A DNA stretch of 64,000 nt from NCBI GenBank assembly GCA_015179045.1, contig WHUZ01000004.1:1612001-1676000 (forward strand), given 5' to 3'. The stretch's first letter is position 1. Each line of letters begins with the position of its first letter. This document shows, in pieces, positions 19,991-31,676 of the stretch. The position numbers and the translations under genes were made by a program. The notes under the pieces were generated by a model. That model did no database searches and was not told where the DNA came from. It saw only the letters and a program-made list of their open reading frames with translations. This stretch comes from Kalaharituber pfeilii (Eukaryota; Ascomycota; Pezizomycetes; Pezizales; Pezizaceae).

Positions 19991-21117
19991 CCTGCAGAGC
20001 CTGACAGACGAATGGACCTCCAATGTAAAAAAACTGACTGAGAGGCTATGCAAGGCACTTGCAGGCACCTCGAGCCGTTCAGCTCCAGGGCCTGATGGCA
20101 TCAGCTATAGATTCATCAAGCTGGTCAATAAAACAGTGCTAGGAGGGCAGTTAATGAAGGAGCTGGCTGCTGAGCTGGCTGCAGCCAGGATGCCGAAGGA
20201 TTGGCAATTCAGCAAGGTGATCATGATCCCGAAGTCTGGCAGGGATCTTACGCAAGCAAAGAGCTGGAGGCCTATTCAACTCATCAATTGTGTGGGAAAA
20301 CTGATGGAGAAGGTGGTTGCTGATGACTTGCAAGAAGCTGGACTATTCCACCATGGGCAGTTTGGAGGAGTGAGAGGAAGGTCTGCAATTGATGCCTTAT
20401 TTCGGGCAGTTGTGAAGAGCCAGAGAGCCCTGGCACGTGGCGGTAGGGCAGTGTGGATTATGGAGGATGTCAAGGGAGGCTTTGGGAACACACGTTGGGA
20501 TATGGTCAAGCACCGAGTACAGGGTTCTAAAGCTGAGAAATGGTTGCCCTGGTTAGAAACCTTCTTCCGGGAGCGAGAGTTTGAGGTGGAATGGGATGGA
20601 CAGGTGAGGGGCAATGGCAGATCGAATGTAGGTGTGCCGCAGGGCTCGCCTTCATCCCCAGTTGTGTTCCTCATATACATGGCACCAATTCTAGAAGAGA
20701 TGGAAACAAAGGTAGCTACAACAGTGAGAGACTGTGAAGTGGAGCTGCCCTCATTTGTAGATGATATGAACTGTGTTATTCTGGATTGGGAAGGAGGAAA
20801 GGATATGAGGAGAATTGGGGAGAGAATTGCAGGAGTACTCAGGGAGGTTGCTGAAGCTCACGATCTACCACTGGAGACCTCAAAGGAGGAGGTCCTAGTC
20901 ATGGGTAAGAAGGCCAAGAGAAGGGCAGATGTTGAGAGGTGCAAGTGGCTAGGGGTGATTTGTGATAGCACTCTTGATTTCGACCTCCACTGGAAAAGCC
21001 GGATCGAGAAAGCCCGGAAACTCATGGGCGCGCTGTCTGGGCTAGGCAACTCTCAATGGGGTATGAGTCCTATCTCATGGTTGCAGCGACCAATGGTTCT
21101 CGTCTCTCTCTCCGCTG

Positions 21118-21236
21118 AGCATCTCGGGCATCACATGTAGCTAGTTGTTTTCCTTTTATTTTAGTTACTTACAATAAAACCTCGCCATAGCCTTACAGGC
21201 GGCATGCGAGTAATGAAATTAAAAAAAAAAAGAAAA
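21118..21236 (+). mobile_element. 5'-truncated A-tailed insertion
   Basis: The 3' UTR of the ORF1 element (ATCTCGGGCATCACATGTAG) and a hairpin at 21181-21210 whose inner stem is GCCT/AGGC, then poly(A). It is flanked by TCTCTCTCCGCTG (21105-21117) and TCTCTCCCCGCTG (21237-21249). Confidence 0.85.
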
Positions 21237-21249
21237 TCTCTCCCCGCTG

Positions 21250-22000
21250 TCCTAGTTGCTCCTTTTGCTGACCAAGCGACTCGCACACTAACGTGAAGCC
21301 TTCTTGGCACAGGCCAGCATGGAAGCAAGCCTAGTCAAAGATCACCCTCACCACCCCCTACCTCTGTCGACACTACTATCACTCTCACGGTACCCATACG
21401 TCACCACCATGGAAACGACCCTACCTCCCACGACCCTTAATGCTACCGGCACTGTGACCTCTCCCCTACAAAGGACCTATGTTGCTTGATTGCGCTTTCT
21501 GAAGCGGTTTTCTGAGTGTCCATGTCACTGCTTCATCATGATGATTGCAAATCCACCGATCGCCTCTACAAACGATCATCTCTATAAAGGTTCTTCCTCG
21601 TTCGTACACACTGATACCGTCTATAAGACTATAGTTGTAAGGCTTATTAATTTCGCTTATATAGCGGCTATGTGCATATAGTTGTGCAACGAAATGAATA
21701 TAAGAACGAGTAATCGGATTGGGAAAAGCAGTAGACGATGCTGAGAAGGAGGCCTATGTCTTTGGAAAGAGGCTCGTTTATACAGTGATGGAAAGTACTA
21801 GTAACGGAAGATGCACGATGGCCCAAAATCCTCTCAACAAGAGAAGAGAAAATGAAAATATGAAAAATAAGTTCAGAAAAATTAAAACCAATGACTATTC
21901 TCACGATTATTTATCGCCATAGCCCTTAGGGCGGCATGCGATAAAGGATAAAAAAAAAAAAAAACACTATTATTCAGGTGCACCTACTATCCCGCTGTAT
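21250..22000. other. Unassigned sequence with one tail insertion
   Basis: Apart from the A tail at 21914-21964 I recognise no gene. A possible short frame at 21719-21922 has no recognisable features. Confidence 0.3.
21914..21964 (+). mobile_element. Tail-only insertion, module A
   Basis: The hairpin at 21913-21942 (outer pair A-T) and poly(A). The target copies CACGATTATTTA and CACTATTATTCA match at 9 of 12 bases. Confidence 0.7.
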
Positions 22001-22064
22001 GCCCTGCCATGGCGAACAGCTGCGAGCGGGGTAACGTGACAAAAAAAAAAAAAAAAAAAAAGTT
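22001..22064 (+). mobile_element. Tail-only insertion, module B
   Basis: A B hairpin and poly(A) between CCCGCTGTAT copies (21991-22000, 22065-22074). Confidence 0.9.
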
Positions 22065-22178
22065 CCCGCTGTATAGCTTCGATAGCCCTACCTGCACGTA
22101 CATAACCTCCAGTGTCTCTCACCCCGCCACCACCACCACGCCTAACAGCTTATTCATAATACCCGCGTTAGGCAAACC

Positions 22179-22790
22179 TTACGTCGCCGGCTTTGCAAAG
22201 CTGCACCTAAGTTTATCCCAAAGCGGTGAACGCTCGCCTTGTGTAAATTCGGCTTCTAAGCCACCAAGGCCTAGGGTTCCTGCCGGGTTCCAGGAGACGA
22301 GCGCAGCACCGGGACTAGATCCGGCTGCGCACATCTTTGCCCAGGCCCGCAGGTCCTTCACGCGCGTGTGATACCGATGGTGCAATGTTTGTTGGCGTCC
22401 CGACTCTCCATTTGTGCGTGGGCCTATGTCAGAAGCTCGGCGGGGCCGACTGGGGGCCTTTGACATCATGTTGGTATTGCCGGTCCCAGCGGTGATCGCC
22501 GAGAGGTGGCTGGCGGCTGGACAAAGAAGTATCTGTGAGTTTTTCCGTGACGAACTAGAACACAAGCTCGAACCCCTGGGCGGTATTGCTGGGATCGCAG
22601 CAGAAGGACCTGTCACTTTGCTCCGTGGGACATCGACGTCACTGAATGCAGTACGTGGCCGCGCTGCTGTTGTAAGCACCTCAACTAGCGCTTCGTCTGG
22701 ATACCTTTCTGGATGCTCCTCCAGCCAATTAAGAAGCTTCAGGCAAAGTATGGCGTTGGCTTGGGCTTCCTTGTCCAACTCAAGCTCCAT
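22179..22790 (-). CDS. Hypothetical protein, 203 residues
   Basis: The minus-strand ORF starts with an ATG at 22790. The N-terminal 35 residues look like an amphipathic helix (ELDKEAQANAILCLKLLNWLEEHPERYP). The remainder is Pro/Ser/Arg-rich and probably disordered. It contains no retroelement motif and I recognise no family. The opposite strand is also open in part (22414-22812), so strand choice rests on the more protein-like N-terminus. It could be one exon of a longer gene. Confidence 0.35.
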   Translation of the reverse strand: MELELDKEAQANAILCLKLLNWLEEHPERYPDEALVEVLTTAARPRTAFSDVDVPRSKVTGPSAAIPAIPPRGSSLCSSSSRKNSQILLCPAASHLSAITAGTGNTNMMSKAPSRPRRASDIGPRTNGESGRQQTLHHRYHTRVKDLRAWAKMCAAGSSPGAALVSWNPAGTLGLGGLEAEFTQGERSPLWDKLRCSFAKPAT

Positions 22791-24816
22791 GCTCTATCCG
22801 GATATGGCGTAACGGTATTAGGTTTATGTATGAAGTCAGGCTCTCTAAGGGAGTATAGGATGATGCTGTCGATTCGATATGCAACTCTCGACGATCTTCG
22901 CGTCACCTGCTGGCACTAATTCCTATGGGATTCCTACGCCTGGTGGGTTAGCTGCGACGAGCTTAGAGCTATATTGCGATGCGACGTCCAGCGAGTTGTC
23001 GTCGCGGTAGCGGCTTGAGGTTATTGTAGGGCTTCCGTGCTGCGATATAGTCCGATAGTTTAACAACGCAATTTCTTATCGCTTGACTCGGCACCGAGAG
23101 TTTAATGTCGACGAGCAGGTTCACTAGCAGAAATGAGCATGAGTTGCATTAGAAAGACGGTTGTAGGTGCAGCAATTTCCTAAGTCCATTATTTACCAGT
23201 GAGTTTCTCTGTATTCCCATGAACAATGTATGTGGCGACATCTCGGAATCTAGTAGGTAAATCTGCAGTTCCGCTTGCAATCAGTATTGAAGCTCAACAT
23301 TGTTAGAGGCCCTGATTGTTGCTCGATGGCAGTGAGCTTCCCCTGCCATAGCACAAAGTGGCGTCATGTTAACAAAAAAAAACGGAAAAGAACAGAAAAG
23401 AAAGGGGGGAAAAAGGAAAAAACACAGGAAAAGGAGCGAAAGAAAATGTACATTGTTATTGTTCTCGTGTAGTAAATTTTGAGGCTTAACATTTTCCACC
23501 CTGTGACATGTAATGACTAATCTTCACTGCGCTTGGCAATCTCAGGCTCAGGCGGAGAAAGTAATGACAACTATGGAAAGAACCCACACTCACGACAAAA
23601 TGCGGACTGCGAAGTGGATTGCGTAACGATGCTAAGCTCTCGGTAGTGTAGTGCAATGGGTGGGACGATAGTGGGCGCTGAGCAAGACCGTGGCTTTGGA
23701 GGATTTTTCGACGGAGAGAAGTTTTGAAATCCCCCTGGATCAGCGCACTGACTTTGACCTAATATGCCCCTCATGTTTCTAAAACAGAAACGATAGGCAA
23801 CTTGGCACTAGAAATTAGTGGATCATAGGTGCGTTAAACAGACACCCAGAAGTGCCCCTCACCCCTTTACTTGCTGTCTTTTGTGCTAGCGCGCCAGTAG
23901 CGATTTACTTGCATTTGGAGTGCTTGGACATCTATGGTCCGTCCTGCCGTTACATCATAATCCGCAAAACGTCACCTTGCCCATCTTGTCTCCTTTTCAT
24001 TTTCGGGTATTTGATGCAGCAGCCATCACGATCCATCACGTTTTTATTTTTGATCAAGTCATAATTCAATATCTATAAATTAATACATCTGAAGAATTGG
24101 AGTAGCCAATGTTCACTTTTCAAGCGCTACAGATTGCCCGCAAAACCGCACCCCTCAGGTTGCATGCATCGAAGACATTTTGACATCTTACCAGCTGCTG
24201 TAGATCAATGCCCCACCTTTCCACCTAGCCCGCCTATCCCGACCACACCCCTGCAAACTGCAAAGCTGACTCTACGCTAAGCCCAGGGGCTGGTGTCGGG
24301 AACCTTATTGCGTTCGAAACCATACATGCACAACCTTGTCGGACAAATGATGGCACGCACTGCCTTTTCATTCAACTTCCCCGCATGCCGCCCTATGGGC
24401 TATGGCGGTGCTTATGATGCTGCCCCTGCACTATAGGGCGCATACAGGCTACCAGCTACAGCCTATGACAAGAACCCATACACCTACCCCAACCTCCACA
24501 GAACGAGCGACTTCGCAACAACGATAGGATTGCTTGCGACACCTACCTGGATCAACGGTTCTCAGCATGCCGATTCTGTTCATCTAATTTTTATTCCGAA
24601 AATGGAAAATCAGCCTTTTACCACGTCGGCCACACCCAACGCATCTTCTTCATACACGATGTGACTTACCCACAACCACTCACTGATCGGTCAAACACGC
24701 GACATGAGCAGCTTCCAAAGAGACCAAAGGGGTGGCCACCGAGAAAATCGGTTCATACCAGTTACTCCACAGACACCAGCACCTACAACCCCACCATCTC
24801 TACCACCAGCCCAAGC
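22791..24816. other. Unassigned; decayed tails only
   Basis: A decayed A module with A-rich tail lies at about 23333-23450, and an A module without poly(T) at about 24374-24408 (minus). A degenerate B-like hairpin (CAGGCTACCAGCTACAGCCT) is near 24444. I could not support a gene here. Confidence 0.4.
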
Positions 24817-24830
24817 AGTAGAGGGATTTT

Positions 24831-25028
24831 AGGGGAGGGGGAGAGGCGGAGAGATATAGGGGAGCCTCCCTGATGCAGAAACCAGAAGAACCGTCCGGAA
24901 GTTTCTGGAATCAGGTTTTAGAAGTATATAGAACTTTCTTTGTTAAGCCTGTCGCCGGGCTTTGAGGGGACCCTGCCATGGCTTGGCGCTGCAAGCGGGG
25001 TTACGTGATAAAAAAAAAAAAAAAAAAA
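24831..25028 (+). mobile_element. 198-bp B-tailed insertion
   Basis: The end of a family-B 3' UTR, a B hairpin variant (TGGC-TTGGC-GCTG inner stem) and poly(A). It is flanked by identical AGTAGAGGGATTTT copies (24817-24830, 25029-25042). Confidence 0.9.
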
Positions 25029-25042
25029 AGTAGAGGGATTTT

Positions 25043-25475
25043 GCAACCCTGCAGATAGAATTCAAAAACCTGTTGCGACCGGAATGGGTTATGAATTGCA
25101 TCCGCGCTGGCAGTGCGTCAATACTAAGTCAATCCTACTAGTACAGGTGGAATATAGAATTAACTACAACAAGCAACTACACGAGAGCAAGTCTTTGGTA
25201 AGAAACCTAATGAGCATACTTAGTAATGTATAAAAACTTACTAAACTTACTGAACAAGATTAAAATACTATTAATTATTGTTATCTATCTATCTTAGTAA
25301 AGAGATTTATAATAGTATTAGTATATTTAATATTAAGCAGCCTATGCAGTCTTATATAAAGATTCTATAATATTTTATTTAAAGAGAAGTCAGGATCCTA
25401 GTTGCGTTGCCTACTAAGATAGCCCAAGATCTAATACTCTCTGCATACAAGTAATCAATCTACATGTTCTACAAT
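25043..25475. other. A+T-rich, probably RIP-altered block
   Basis: 25180-25420 is rich in TA/AT and poor in G+C, in contrast to both sides. No gene is visible. It is probably a decayed repeat. Confidence 0.4.
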
Positions 25476-25485
25476 GTTGTTATCT

Positions 25486-25566
25486 TATTTTTCATATCTA
25501 ATGTAACTGAACCTCGCCATAGCCCATAGGGCGGCATGCGAGTAATGAAATAAAAAAAAAGAAAAG
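25486..25566 (+). mobile_element. Short A-tailed insertion
   Basis: A short 3' UTR piece, hairpin 25513-25542 and poly(A) between GTTGTTATCT copies (25476-25485, 25567-25576). Confidence 0.85.
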
Positions 25567-25576
25567 GTTGTTATCT

Positions 25577-26273
25577 GTCTCTTACATATGGACAAGATGT
25601 GGGCGGAAAGGTACATGGAAAGAATGTCAGTGAGGGATTTCATGAAAATATATATAGCCTTCTGTACTCTAGTTCATGCAATCAAGCATCTCTTCTTCTT
25701 TATTTTCACACCCGCACTTTCGCATTTATTCGTACATTCGTTGTGCCAGCTTCTAGTATCTACCGCTTGGGTTCGTCGAGGGGCTGCAGTTGATGCTATC
25801 TTTCATCTTACAGAATCTGAAGGAATATAACGAACTGGAGGACAACGTGAGAGTGGATGAGATAGCGCAATTGGGAATCTCCCTCCCCTACCAAGAGGAA
25901 ATGATGACGAACTGAAGGCATAAAGATAGCAGTCATGAAAGGACAGGCAGAAAAGAGGAAGAGGTGCAAGTTTGGCTACAGAGTCCTTCAGATTTTGGGC
26001 AGGCAGACAATCTTTCTTAGAGCTTTGCTAGCAGGAAAGAGTCTCTGGGTCTGGAGGTTCAGAATAGAGAGAGAAGACGTCTGGAGAGCAGGTGGTACAG
26101 AGTGGAAACGGAAGCAGCGATGCAAATCTGGAAGATGCTTTTTTGGAGGCGAAAGGGGCACGTACCCCTGCATAGTGGCTCTCAGCCTATGACGCCACCC
26201 CATTATTACGTGGAGGCAGCTCAGTAACACCGGATTGTGGGCCACATCACCCATGCTACTTATCTATCTGCAT
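25577..26273. other. Unassigned; possible LINE-derived remnants
   Basis: Plus-strand frames near 25930-26190 read like a decayed basic protein (RKRCKFGYR, WVWRFRIERED) but no domain could be assigned. Confidence 0.25.
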
Positions 26274-26286
26274 GACTTCACCATAG

Positions 26287-26548
26287 TTTTTTTTTTTTTT
26301 TTTTAATTTCATTACTCGCATGCCGCCTGTAAGGCTATGGCGAGGTTTTATTGTAAGTAACTAAAATAAAAGGAAAACAACTAGCTACATGTGATGCCCG
26401 AGATACTCAAGAGTGGTTCGGGTGTGAGGAGATGTCTGAGCCTGCCTACTTCCTTCCTCTGTCCGGCTCGTAAGTCTCCGCTCGCAACCATTTTCCCCCT
26501 AGTCTGACCTTCCCAACGTTCTTTGGTGTCTCTAGGTAGAGTACCACC
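26287..26548 (-). mobile_element. 5'-truncated ORF1-only element, A tail
   Basis: The minus strand holds the end of the ORF1 RRM-like domain, the 3' UTR, and a hairpin (26315-26344) with the GCCT/AGGC inner stem, shared with 21181-21210. It is bounded by GACTTCACCATAG copies (26274-26286, 26549-26561). Confidence 0.88.
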
Positions 26549-26727
26549 GACTTCACCATAGTAGTAGGTGAGCAAAATGCAGATAGTAGACCCAACTATG
26601 CTTACACACAATTGGTTCTTAACCAATCTCAATTGCGTCCTTCCCAGCCCTATACACCTGCTTTTCTTTATCTTTGCCTCCTCTATCCCACTCATATGCA
26701 TCCCATCTGCACTTCTTACCTCCGATG

Positions 26728-26787
26728 ATCGCCATAGCCCTTAGGGCGGCACGCGATTAATGATATAAAAAAAAAAAAAAAAAAAAA
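26728..26787 (+). mobile_element. Tail-only insertion, module A
   Basis: The hairpin at 26728-26757 (outer A-T) and poly(A) between TTACCTCCGATG copies (26716-26727, 26788-26799). Confidence 0.93.
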
Positions 26788-27503
26788 TTACCTCCGATGC
26801 GTAGAGTCTCTGGTGTTTGGCCTGTCCTTCTTGCTCCGTCCAGGTAAACAACAACTGAACCAGTAACCTTTCTCTCCCTCCTCTCGTGCTTTGACTGCCA
26901 TCGAGCACGAGCAACCTTTGTGACCAGTGTAATAACATCCTGCAACCACTTCCAAACATTTCCAGTCTCCTGGTCACTGCTATCCCATGAATTAGTAGTG
27001 CGGAACGAGGAGATTGTAGTTCTGGCTTTTTTTTATCCCCACAAAAGAGGCTTGCTCTTTGCGATAGCAGTGGACCTGGTTATTGTGACCTTTCCTTGGG
27101 GACACGTAGGTGGGTCTCTCTTCTTGACGTTGGTGAGCGGGGAGGGGTTGGCCTCATCTTCAGGTGAGCTGCGGAGGTTTGAATAGCCGCTTCTGCATAT
27201 GTGGGACTCTCTGTTTGCGTATTCATATCATCTGTAAGTGGAGTAGACTTTTTTTGTTGTGGTAGAGACCAGCCCTCATCGAAAATGACTCTTGTAAAAG
27301 AGTTGAATACTCTCAAGGTGCTCCTTTGGCAGTACATATTCTTTCTTACGATCTACTCTTTCTGCCTTCACCATATCATAGGAAGACTGTCCATCACTTC
27401 TAACACAAACTAGCGATGTCTTTTGAAGTTGGGCTGCCAACTCCTTGGTTAAGGAGTTAAAACTCAGTGGTAAGCGAGCTTGGGAGTGATGATTGGTCCA
27501 ATG

Positions 27504-27571
27504 GTAGTACCCTGCCATGGCGAACAGCTGCAAGCGGGGTTACGTGAAATAAAAAAAAATGAAAAAAAAAA
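27504..27571 (+). mobile_element. Tail-only insertion, module B
   Basis: A B hairpin and interrupted poly(A) between GGTCCAATG copies (27495-27503, 27572-27580). Confidence 0.88.
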
Positions 27572-27721
27572 GGTCCAATGATGGTGAAGTTGTAGGCACT
27601 GTTGGCTCTAGAATAACCAGTACGAACCGGTTTCTTCCGAGGCCACCCGCTGAGCCTCGACGGATGCTCATTGTCACATGTTTCACCAATCAGTGAGCGG
27701 TTGTACTTATTTTTCTTGTTA

Positions 27722-28213
27722 ATATCATTATCCGCTTGCCGCCGCTGTGGGCTATGGCGATGTTAGGTACAAAGGGAATAGATGGAAGAGTGAACATAAT
27801 AAGAAAAAGACCTTTTCCCGACTACGTCCCCCGAATTTTTTTTTTTTCTCACGTGACCCCGCGTGCAGCTGTTCGCCATGGCAGGCCACGTCCCCCGATA
27901 AGAGTAGGAAAATGAACTCCGGCAGCGTGTAAAAATTGAACTCCTTCTGACTTTCCCCCGTAAGAAGAGAATCCATCTTTAGGTACATACAAAATAAATG
28001 GAAAAGTAAATGGAGTATGAAAGTGACGATCTCCCGTCCAATGACTTCCCTGGTGAGTGGGGTAAAAGAAGTTATGTCCTTACCCATGTTAGCGTGTGTA
28101 CGAGTGGGTCCTCGCCTTCCTTCTTTCTCGATGTCCTTGTCTCTGCTTCCCCCGCCGGCCATTTCCGTTTCCAAACCCTGTACCTCTCCCAGGAGCGGTT
28201 GTACGGAAGTCAC
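27722..28213 (-). mobile_element. Decayed A-tailed retroelement, minus strand
   Basis: A decayed A hairpin at about 27737-27768 marks a minus-strand 3' end. Upstream coding is not recognisable. It contains the B tail-only insertion at 27835-27887. Confidence 0.5.
27835..27887 (-). mobile_element. Tail-only insertion, module B
   Basis: Poly(T) and a reversed B hairpin between ACGTCCCCCGA copies (27824-27834, 27888-27898). Confidence 0.9.
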
Positions 28214-28473
28214 GTTGCGTGTGCAGCAGACTCGTGACTCGTCGCGTGTATGCGGAACAGGTGGAAGATGTGGAGGAGGCGACCGTGTGGGGGGTTGGAG
28301 ACAAAAAAGAAAGCCACCGGTCTACGGGAGAACGAGGCAGACCCCCTGGTGGAACCGTTTAGATGGATGCATAGATGAGGGAGGGTATTGGTAGCTGTTA
28401 TTGTTTGGTTTCTGTTAAATTTTATTTTCTCCTCTACCTCGCCATAGCCCATAGGGCGGCATGCGAGTAAGGA

Positions 28474-28510
<37 letters not shown>
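28214..28510 (+). pseudogene. LINE family A 3' end
   Basis: A decayed C-terminal coding end (PLVEPFRWMHR, compare PLMRLMGMLGE at about 54625) is followed by the 3' UTR, a hairpin at 28438-28467 and poly(A). Confidence 0.6.
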
Positions 28511-28511
<1 letters not shown>

Positions 28512-30354
28512 GGCCTCCAACTAGCAGTGGGATATTTCAAGGCGGTTAAACAAGCCGAATGGGTTTGTTGTTACCCTAGTATATAGGGCATTACCATTGC
28601 ACCCCAAACACTGTTGTTCACACAGAGTTACTGGCATAGGCATTATTCTTTTTTTTTTTTTACATATCATTACTCTTATACCCCTCATACGCTATGATGT
28701 GATAATACAGAGGAAATAAAACTCCGGTTCCTCTTCCTGGGAGGTTAACGTTTTCTCATCGCTTGGCCTCCCTGGCCACTTCTTCTTCCACACTTTGCAC
28801 CTGGTCCAGATATGCGCTGTCGAATCTTCTCCCGATAGGCTTATTATGGATCGGATATCTAGTTAGTTCCAGATATTGGTGCTGCAGCGAGAGTGGGCAG
28901 GTGATTGCTAAGGCCTGCCATTAGCATATCGATACAAAAGTGCAATACATTATGGTAAGATCGCCGTTGAGCCTGCATGTGGTGGTGCCGATATTCTCAT
29001 GTAAATGGCCAAAGCAGGAGCTGCCAAGGCTGGCGGTCACAGGGATGTTGGTGGCCACTATGGAGTTCCAAATACAGACTGATCGTTGAGCTTTTTTTCT
29101 TGCAACACGTCCTGTAACCCCGCATACAGGGTGTCAGCCTATCGCAGGACGCCCATTTTACCCGGCGGCGGGACTGGGTCGATAGCTGATCACTGATCAA
29201 CGCAGCGCTAATATAACAATTGCGTGAAATGTCGTGCAATCATGCTCTCAAACTAGAGTTGTTTCTAACAATAAGCACATGGTTACGTCAGATTCAATGA
29301 GAATGCAATCATAAATGTATCATCGGTTACACTGGTCACGAATATGCCGGCATGGTAGGCCGGTAGGCTAGGACACAGGCCGGACGTATCTGCGGACCAT
29401 TACAGCTGCACTATAGAAGAAGTTGTTCGTTGGGCTTTAAATTTTGTGACCGCACAAATGTCGCTTGGGACTGTTGGGGAGCTAGACGCAGTTATCCACC
29501 ATCACTTTTGTTTCAGAGAGCTCCATTAAAGTAAATTCAGTCGCCTCCTCAGCTATAGAATGTGCAGTCTCCTACGAATGGCGCCTGATACTAATGTCGA
29601 TGGAAATGATAATGAGACATATAGACCTCCAAGGCGCATTATTATGGTACACTTATAGGGTTTTCACCAATTACAATGCTTCTAGTTTCAGCAGATTACG
29701 GGGCATTTGGGAGGTTCAAGAAGTGAGACACTAAACGTGGTGCCATAGGTCTTACACTCATCCAACACTTATCTAGTGACAATTTACCTCCCTTAGCCAC
29801 TCTACAGATTGGGCAGGGCATTGTGAAGCTTTTTTTTTTTTTTCCTTTGTATGTGTGTGTTCATGATTTACTCTCATCTGAGCCCGGAATTTTTGGAGGG
29901 GTCTTGTGAGCCGGTGCATTATGCTTCTGAGGTCCAAGATTGAGAACAGGGGGGTCCACTGGCCAGGACACAGGGGCAACACTGGGAGAGCAAAGATTGA
30001 TGGAACTGCTGACGCGGGCAAGGAGCGAGGCTCTTCAGAGTCTTCACAGCGACTATATTGCATGATACCCCTGTATTTCCTGTAGGGTCAACCTTTTATA
30101 GCGGCTTCGGCCTCGTTATCTATTGAAGCTGCAATAATATACGTGTACTAGAAATCTACCATCCAGCTCTTGTAGGGTAGACTCACCCAGGCTGACTTCT
30201 AGGCGGCAGGTTACTTAAGAAGCCTGCTGGCACCATCGAGAACTTCAACCCCTCTGACGCAAAACTCCCAGCTCACTTGAATAATCGTCTTGCTATCTGT
30301 TCTCAGCTCTCTACCAACCTCTGAGGCTTTTCAGCAATTTTCATCTCAGTGAGA
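28511..30354. other. Upstream region of DUF4360 gene; decayed tails
   Basis: A decayed A module (minus) lies near 28655-28705 and a decayed B module (minus) near 29105-29152. A minus-strand frame of 96 codons at 29773-30063 has no recognisable domain. A pyrimidine-rich stretch (about 30296-30345) precedes the DUF4360 start codon. Confidence 0.4.
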
Positions 30355-30963
30355 ATGTTCGTATCTTCTAAGAGCAGCATTGCGTGCTTGCTCTTTTTCA
30401 TTGCTATTCTCGCATCACCGGAACCGCTCCCATTCGCTTCTAATCAGGTCTACATCGAGTGGAGTGGGTACGCTGGGACGGGCTGCCCTTATCCTGAGGC
30501 AGTTACACTCACATTGCGCCCGCATGGCTCTGCACTCGCAGTTGCATTCGATGCCCTCTTCGTTAGGGTAGGACCCGGCATATTCGAAAGATATAAGAAT
30601 TGCAGAATCCATACACGCATTGCCCATCCTTCAGGCTGGTCATTTGGTGTTTTGAAAGCCACCTATAGTGGATACATTTCGCTTGACCAAAATGTGACGG
30701 CTATTCAGAAGAACTCCTACTGGTTTAACGAGAGTGAACCAGTCATTGTCGAATCGACCGCAAACTGGACTAGCACACCAGCCACTGACTATAGCTTCAC
30801 GGACTTCTTTAATCAGAACGACATGGTCTGGAGCTCGTGCGCCAGCCCTTCTCCCTTTATCATGAACGCACAATTAAGACTAGACAACTCGAACAACAGT
30901 CAGGGATCGGGGACCCTAACGAGCGACGCCCATGATGTCGTCCTCAAATGGAGGAAGTGTTAA
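30355..30963 (+). CDS. DUF4360 secreted protein
   Basis: 202 residues from the ATG at 30355; a GTG six bases upstream is unlikely as a eukaryotic start. A hydrophobic signal peptide (SIACLLFFIAILAS) spans about residues 8-21. The rest matches the DUF4360 pattern: GTGCP near the N-terminus, VGPG, NCRIHTRIAHPSGW, then YSGYISLDQNVTAIQKNSYWF. It has a conserved Cys near SSCASPSPFIMNAQLRL and the terminal WRKC. Length is usual for the family. The function is unknown, and the conserved cysteines suggest an extracellular disulfide-bonded beta-rich fold. Single exon. No nearby gene suggests a pathway. Confidence 0.9.
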   Translation: MFVSSKSSIACLLFFIAILASPEPLPFASNQVYIEWSGYAGTGCPYPEAVTLTLRPHGSALAVAFDALFVRVGPGIFERYKNCRIHTRIAHPSGWSFGVLKATYSGYISLDQNVTAIQKNSYWFNESEPVIVESTANWTSTPATDYSFTDFFNQNDMVWSSCASPSPFIMNAQLRLDNSNNSQGSGTLTSDAHDVVLKWRKC

Positions 30964-31450
30964 GGGAGCTGACACGCATGTGTTAAGGCGGAGATTTCAC
31001 TCAGCCTGTTAAAGAACTAACAGCGACTTAAATACCAAAGGGGCTGCTAGCGGAAATTTGGATGGAGGTAATATTAGGTTTAGGTTCATCTATTTGTTTC
31101 ATTGCCCAGTCACTTTCTTTATATAATCGAGATTTCTAGTGTTTTTGATTTTCCACTTTGGGAGAACAGCTGGGTCCGACATACTCTTGTATGGAAGCTG
31201 GGTGAAATTTAAAGCAGATGAACGCGCAGCATCAACTGAAGGAGTAGAAAAGCGACAGGCCGAGGCATAAAGAGCCTTCAGAGGCTTGAAATGTGCAGTC
31301 CTAGTGGAGCATACTACCTATCAGGAGAATTTCAGCCTGTTTATAGCTAGGCTAAATTTGGGAGATGAACATACCAAAATATGTTACTGGCGGCTAAATG
31401 CGGCATAGGACATCAATGCATCTGTCCTCTGTCGGCGCAACTTATGCCTC
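30964..31450. other. Downstream of DUF4360 gene, nothing recognised
   Basis: No open frame or repeat could be supported before LINE sequence starts near 31450. Confidence 0.4.
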
Positions 31451-31583
31451 GTGAAGTAGCTCTCGCCATGTTGCGTAGGAACGAACGCGAGTGATGCGAC
31501 AAAAGAAGGAACAAGAGGGCATCGCCCTCCTCCCATACCAGTTCGAGACCGTGACAGAAGTCGGTATGCGGATGGAGGCGAGA

Positions 31584-31635
31584 TGTTACGTTGTCTGCGA
31601 TGGGAGCGAAATGTAGATGTAACTCAGAGGACAAC

Positions 31636-31676
<41 letters not shown>

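Larger units (their letters stand above)
18700..21104 (+). pseudogene. Tad-like LINE ORF2 (endonuclease and reverse transcriptase), 5' and 3' truncated
   Basis: The endonuclease C-terminal half is present (MGDFNAHHPAW, later CGDHAVVW), followed by a linker and a LINE reverse transcriptase with SAPGPDGISY, GVPQGSPSSP and FVDD at 20754-20765. Two tail-only insertions (19331-19387 and 19480-19544) break it. Deleting each with one target copy restores a continuous frame from the endonuclease linker into the fingers region. An 18-bp minisatellite (19785-19990) is inserted in frame before the reverse transcriptase. The reading ends near 21080, and RNase H is missing. The degree of preservation suggests the breaks are recent. 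Confidence 0.88.
26562..27720 (-). pseudogene. LINE ORF1 (Gag) relic, frameshifted
   Basis: The minus strand reads an N-terminal TYAEAAIQ segment (about 27190), typical of Tad ORF1. It continues through an RRM-like part (VTGSVVVYLDGARR, about 26830) to a C-terminal basic end stopping near 26622. Shifts between frames occur near 27090. Two tail-only insertions (26728-26787, 27504-27571) interrupt it. No partner ORF2 is adjacent. Confidence 0.6.

Noticed and set aside
19765..20101. Antisense frames over the 18-bp minisatellite
   Set aside because: Repeat periodicity keeps all frames open; the sense frame is part of LINE ORF2.
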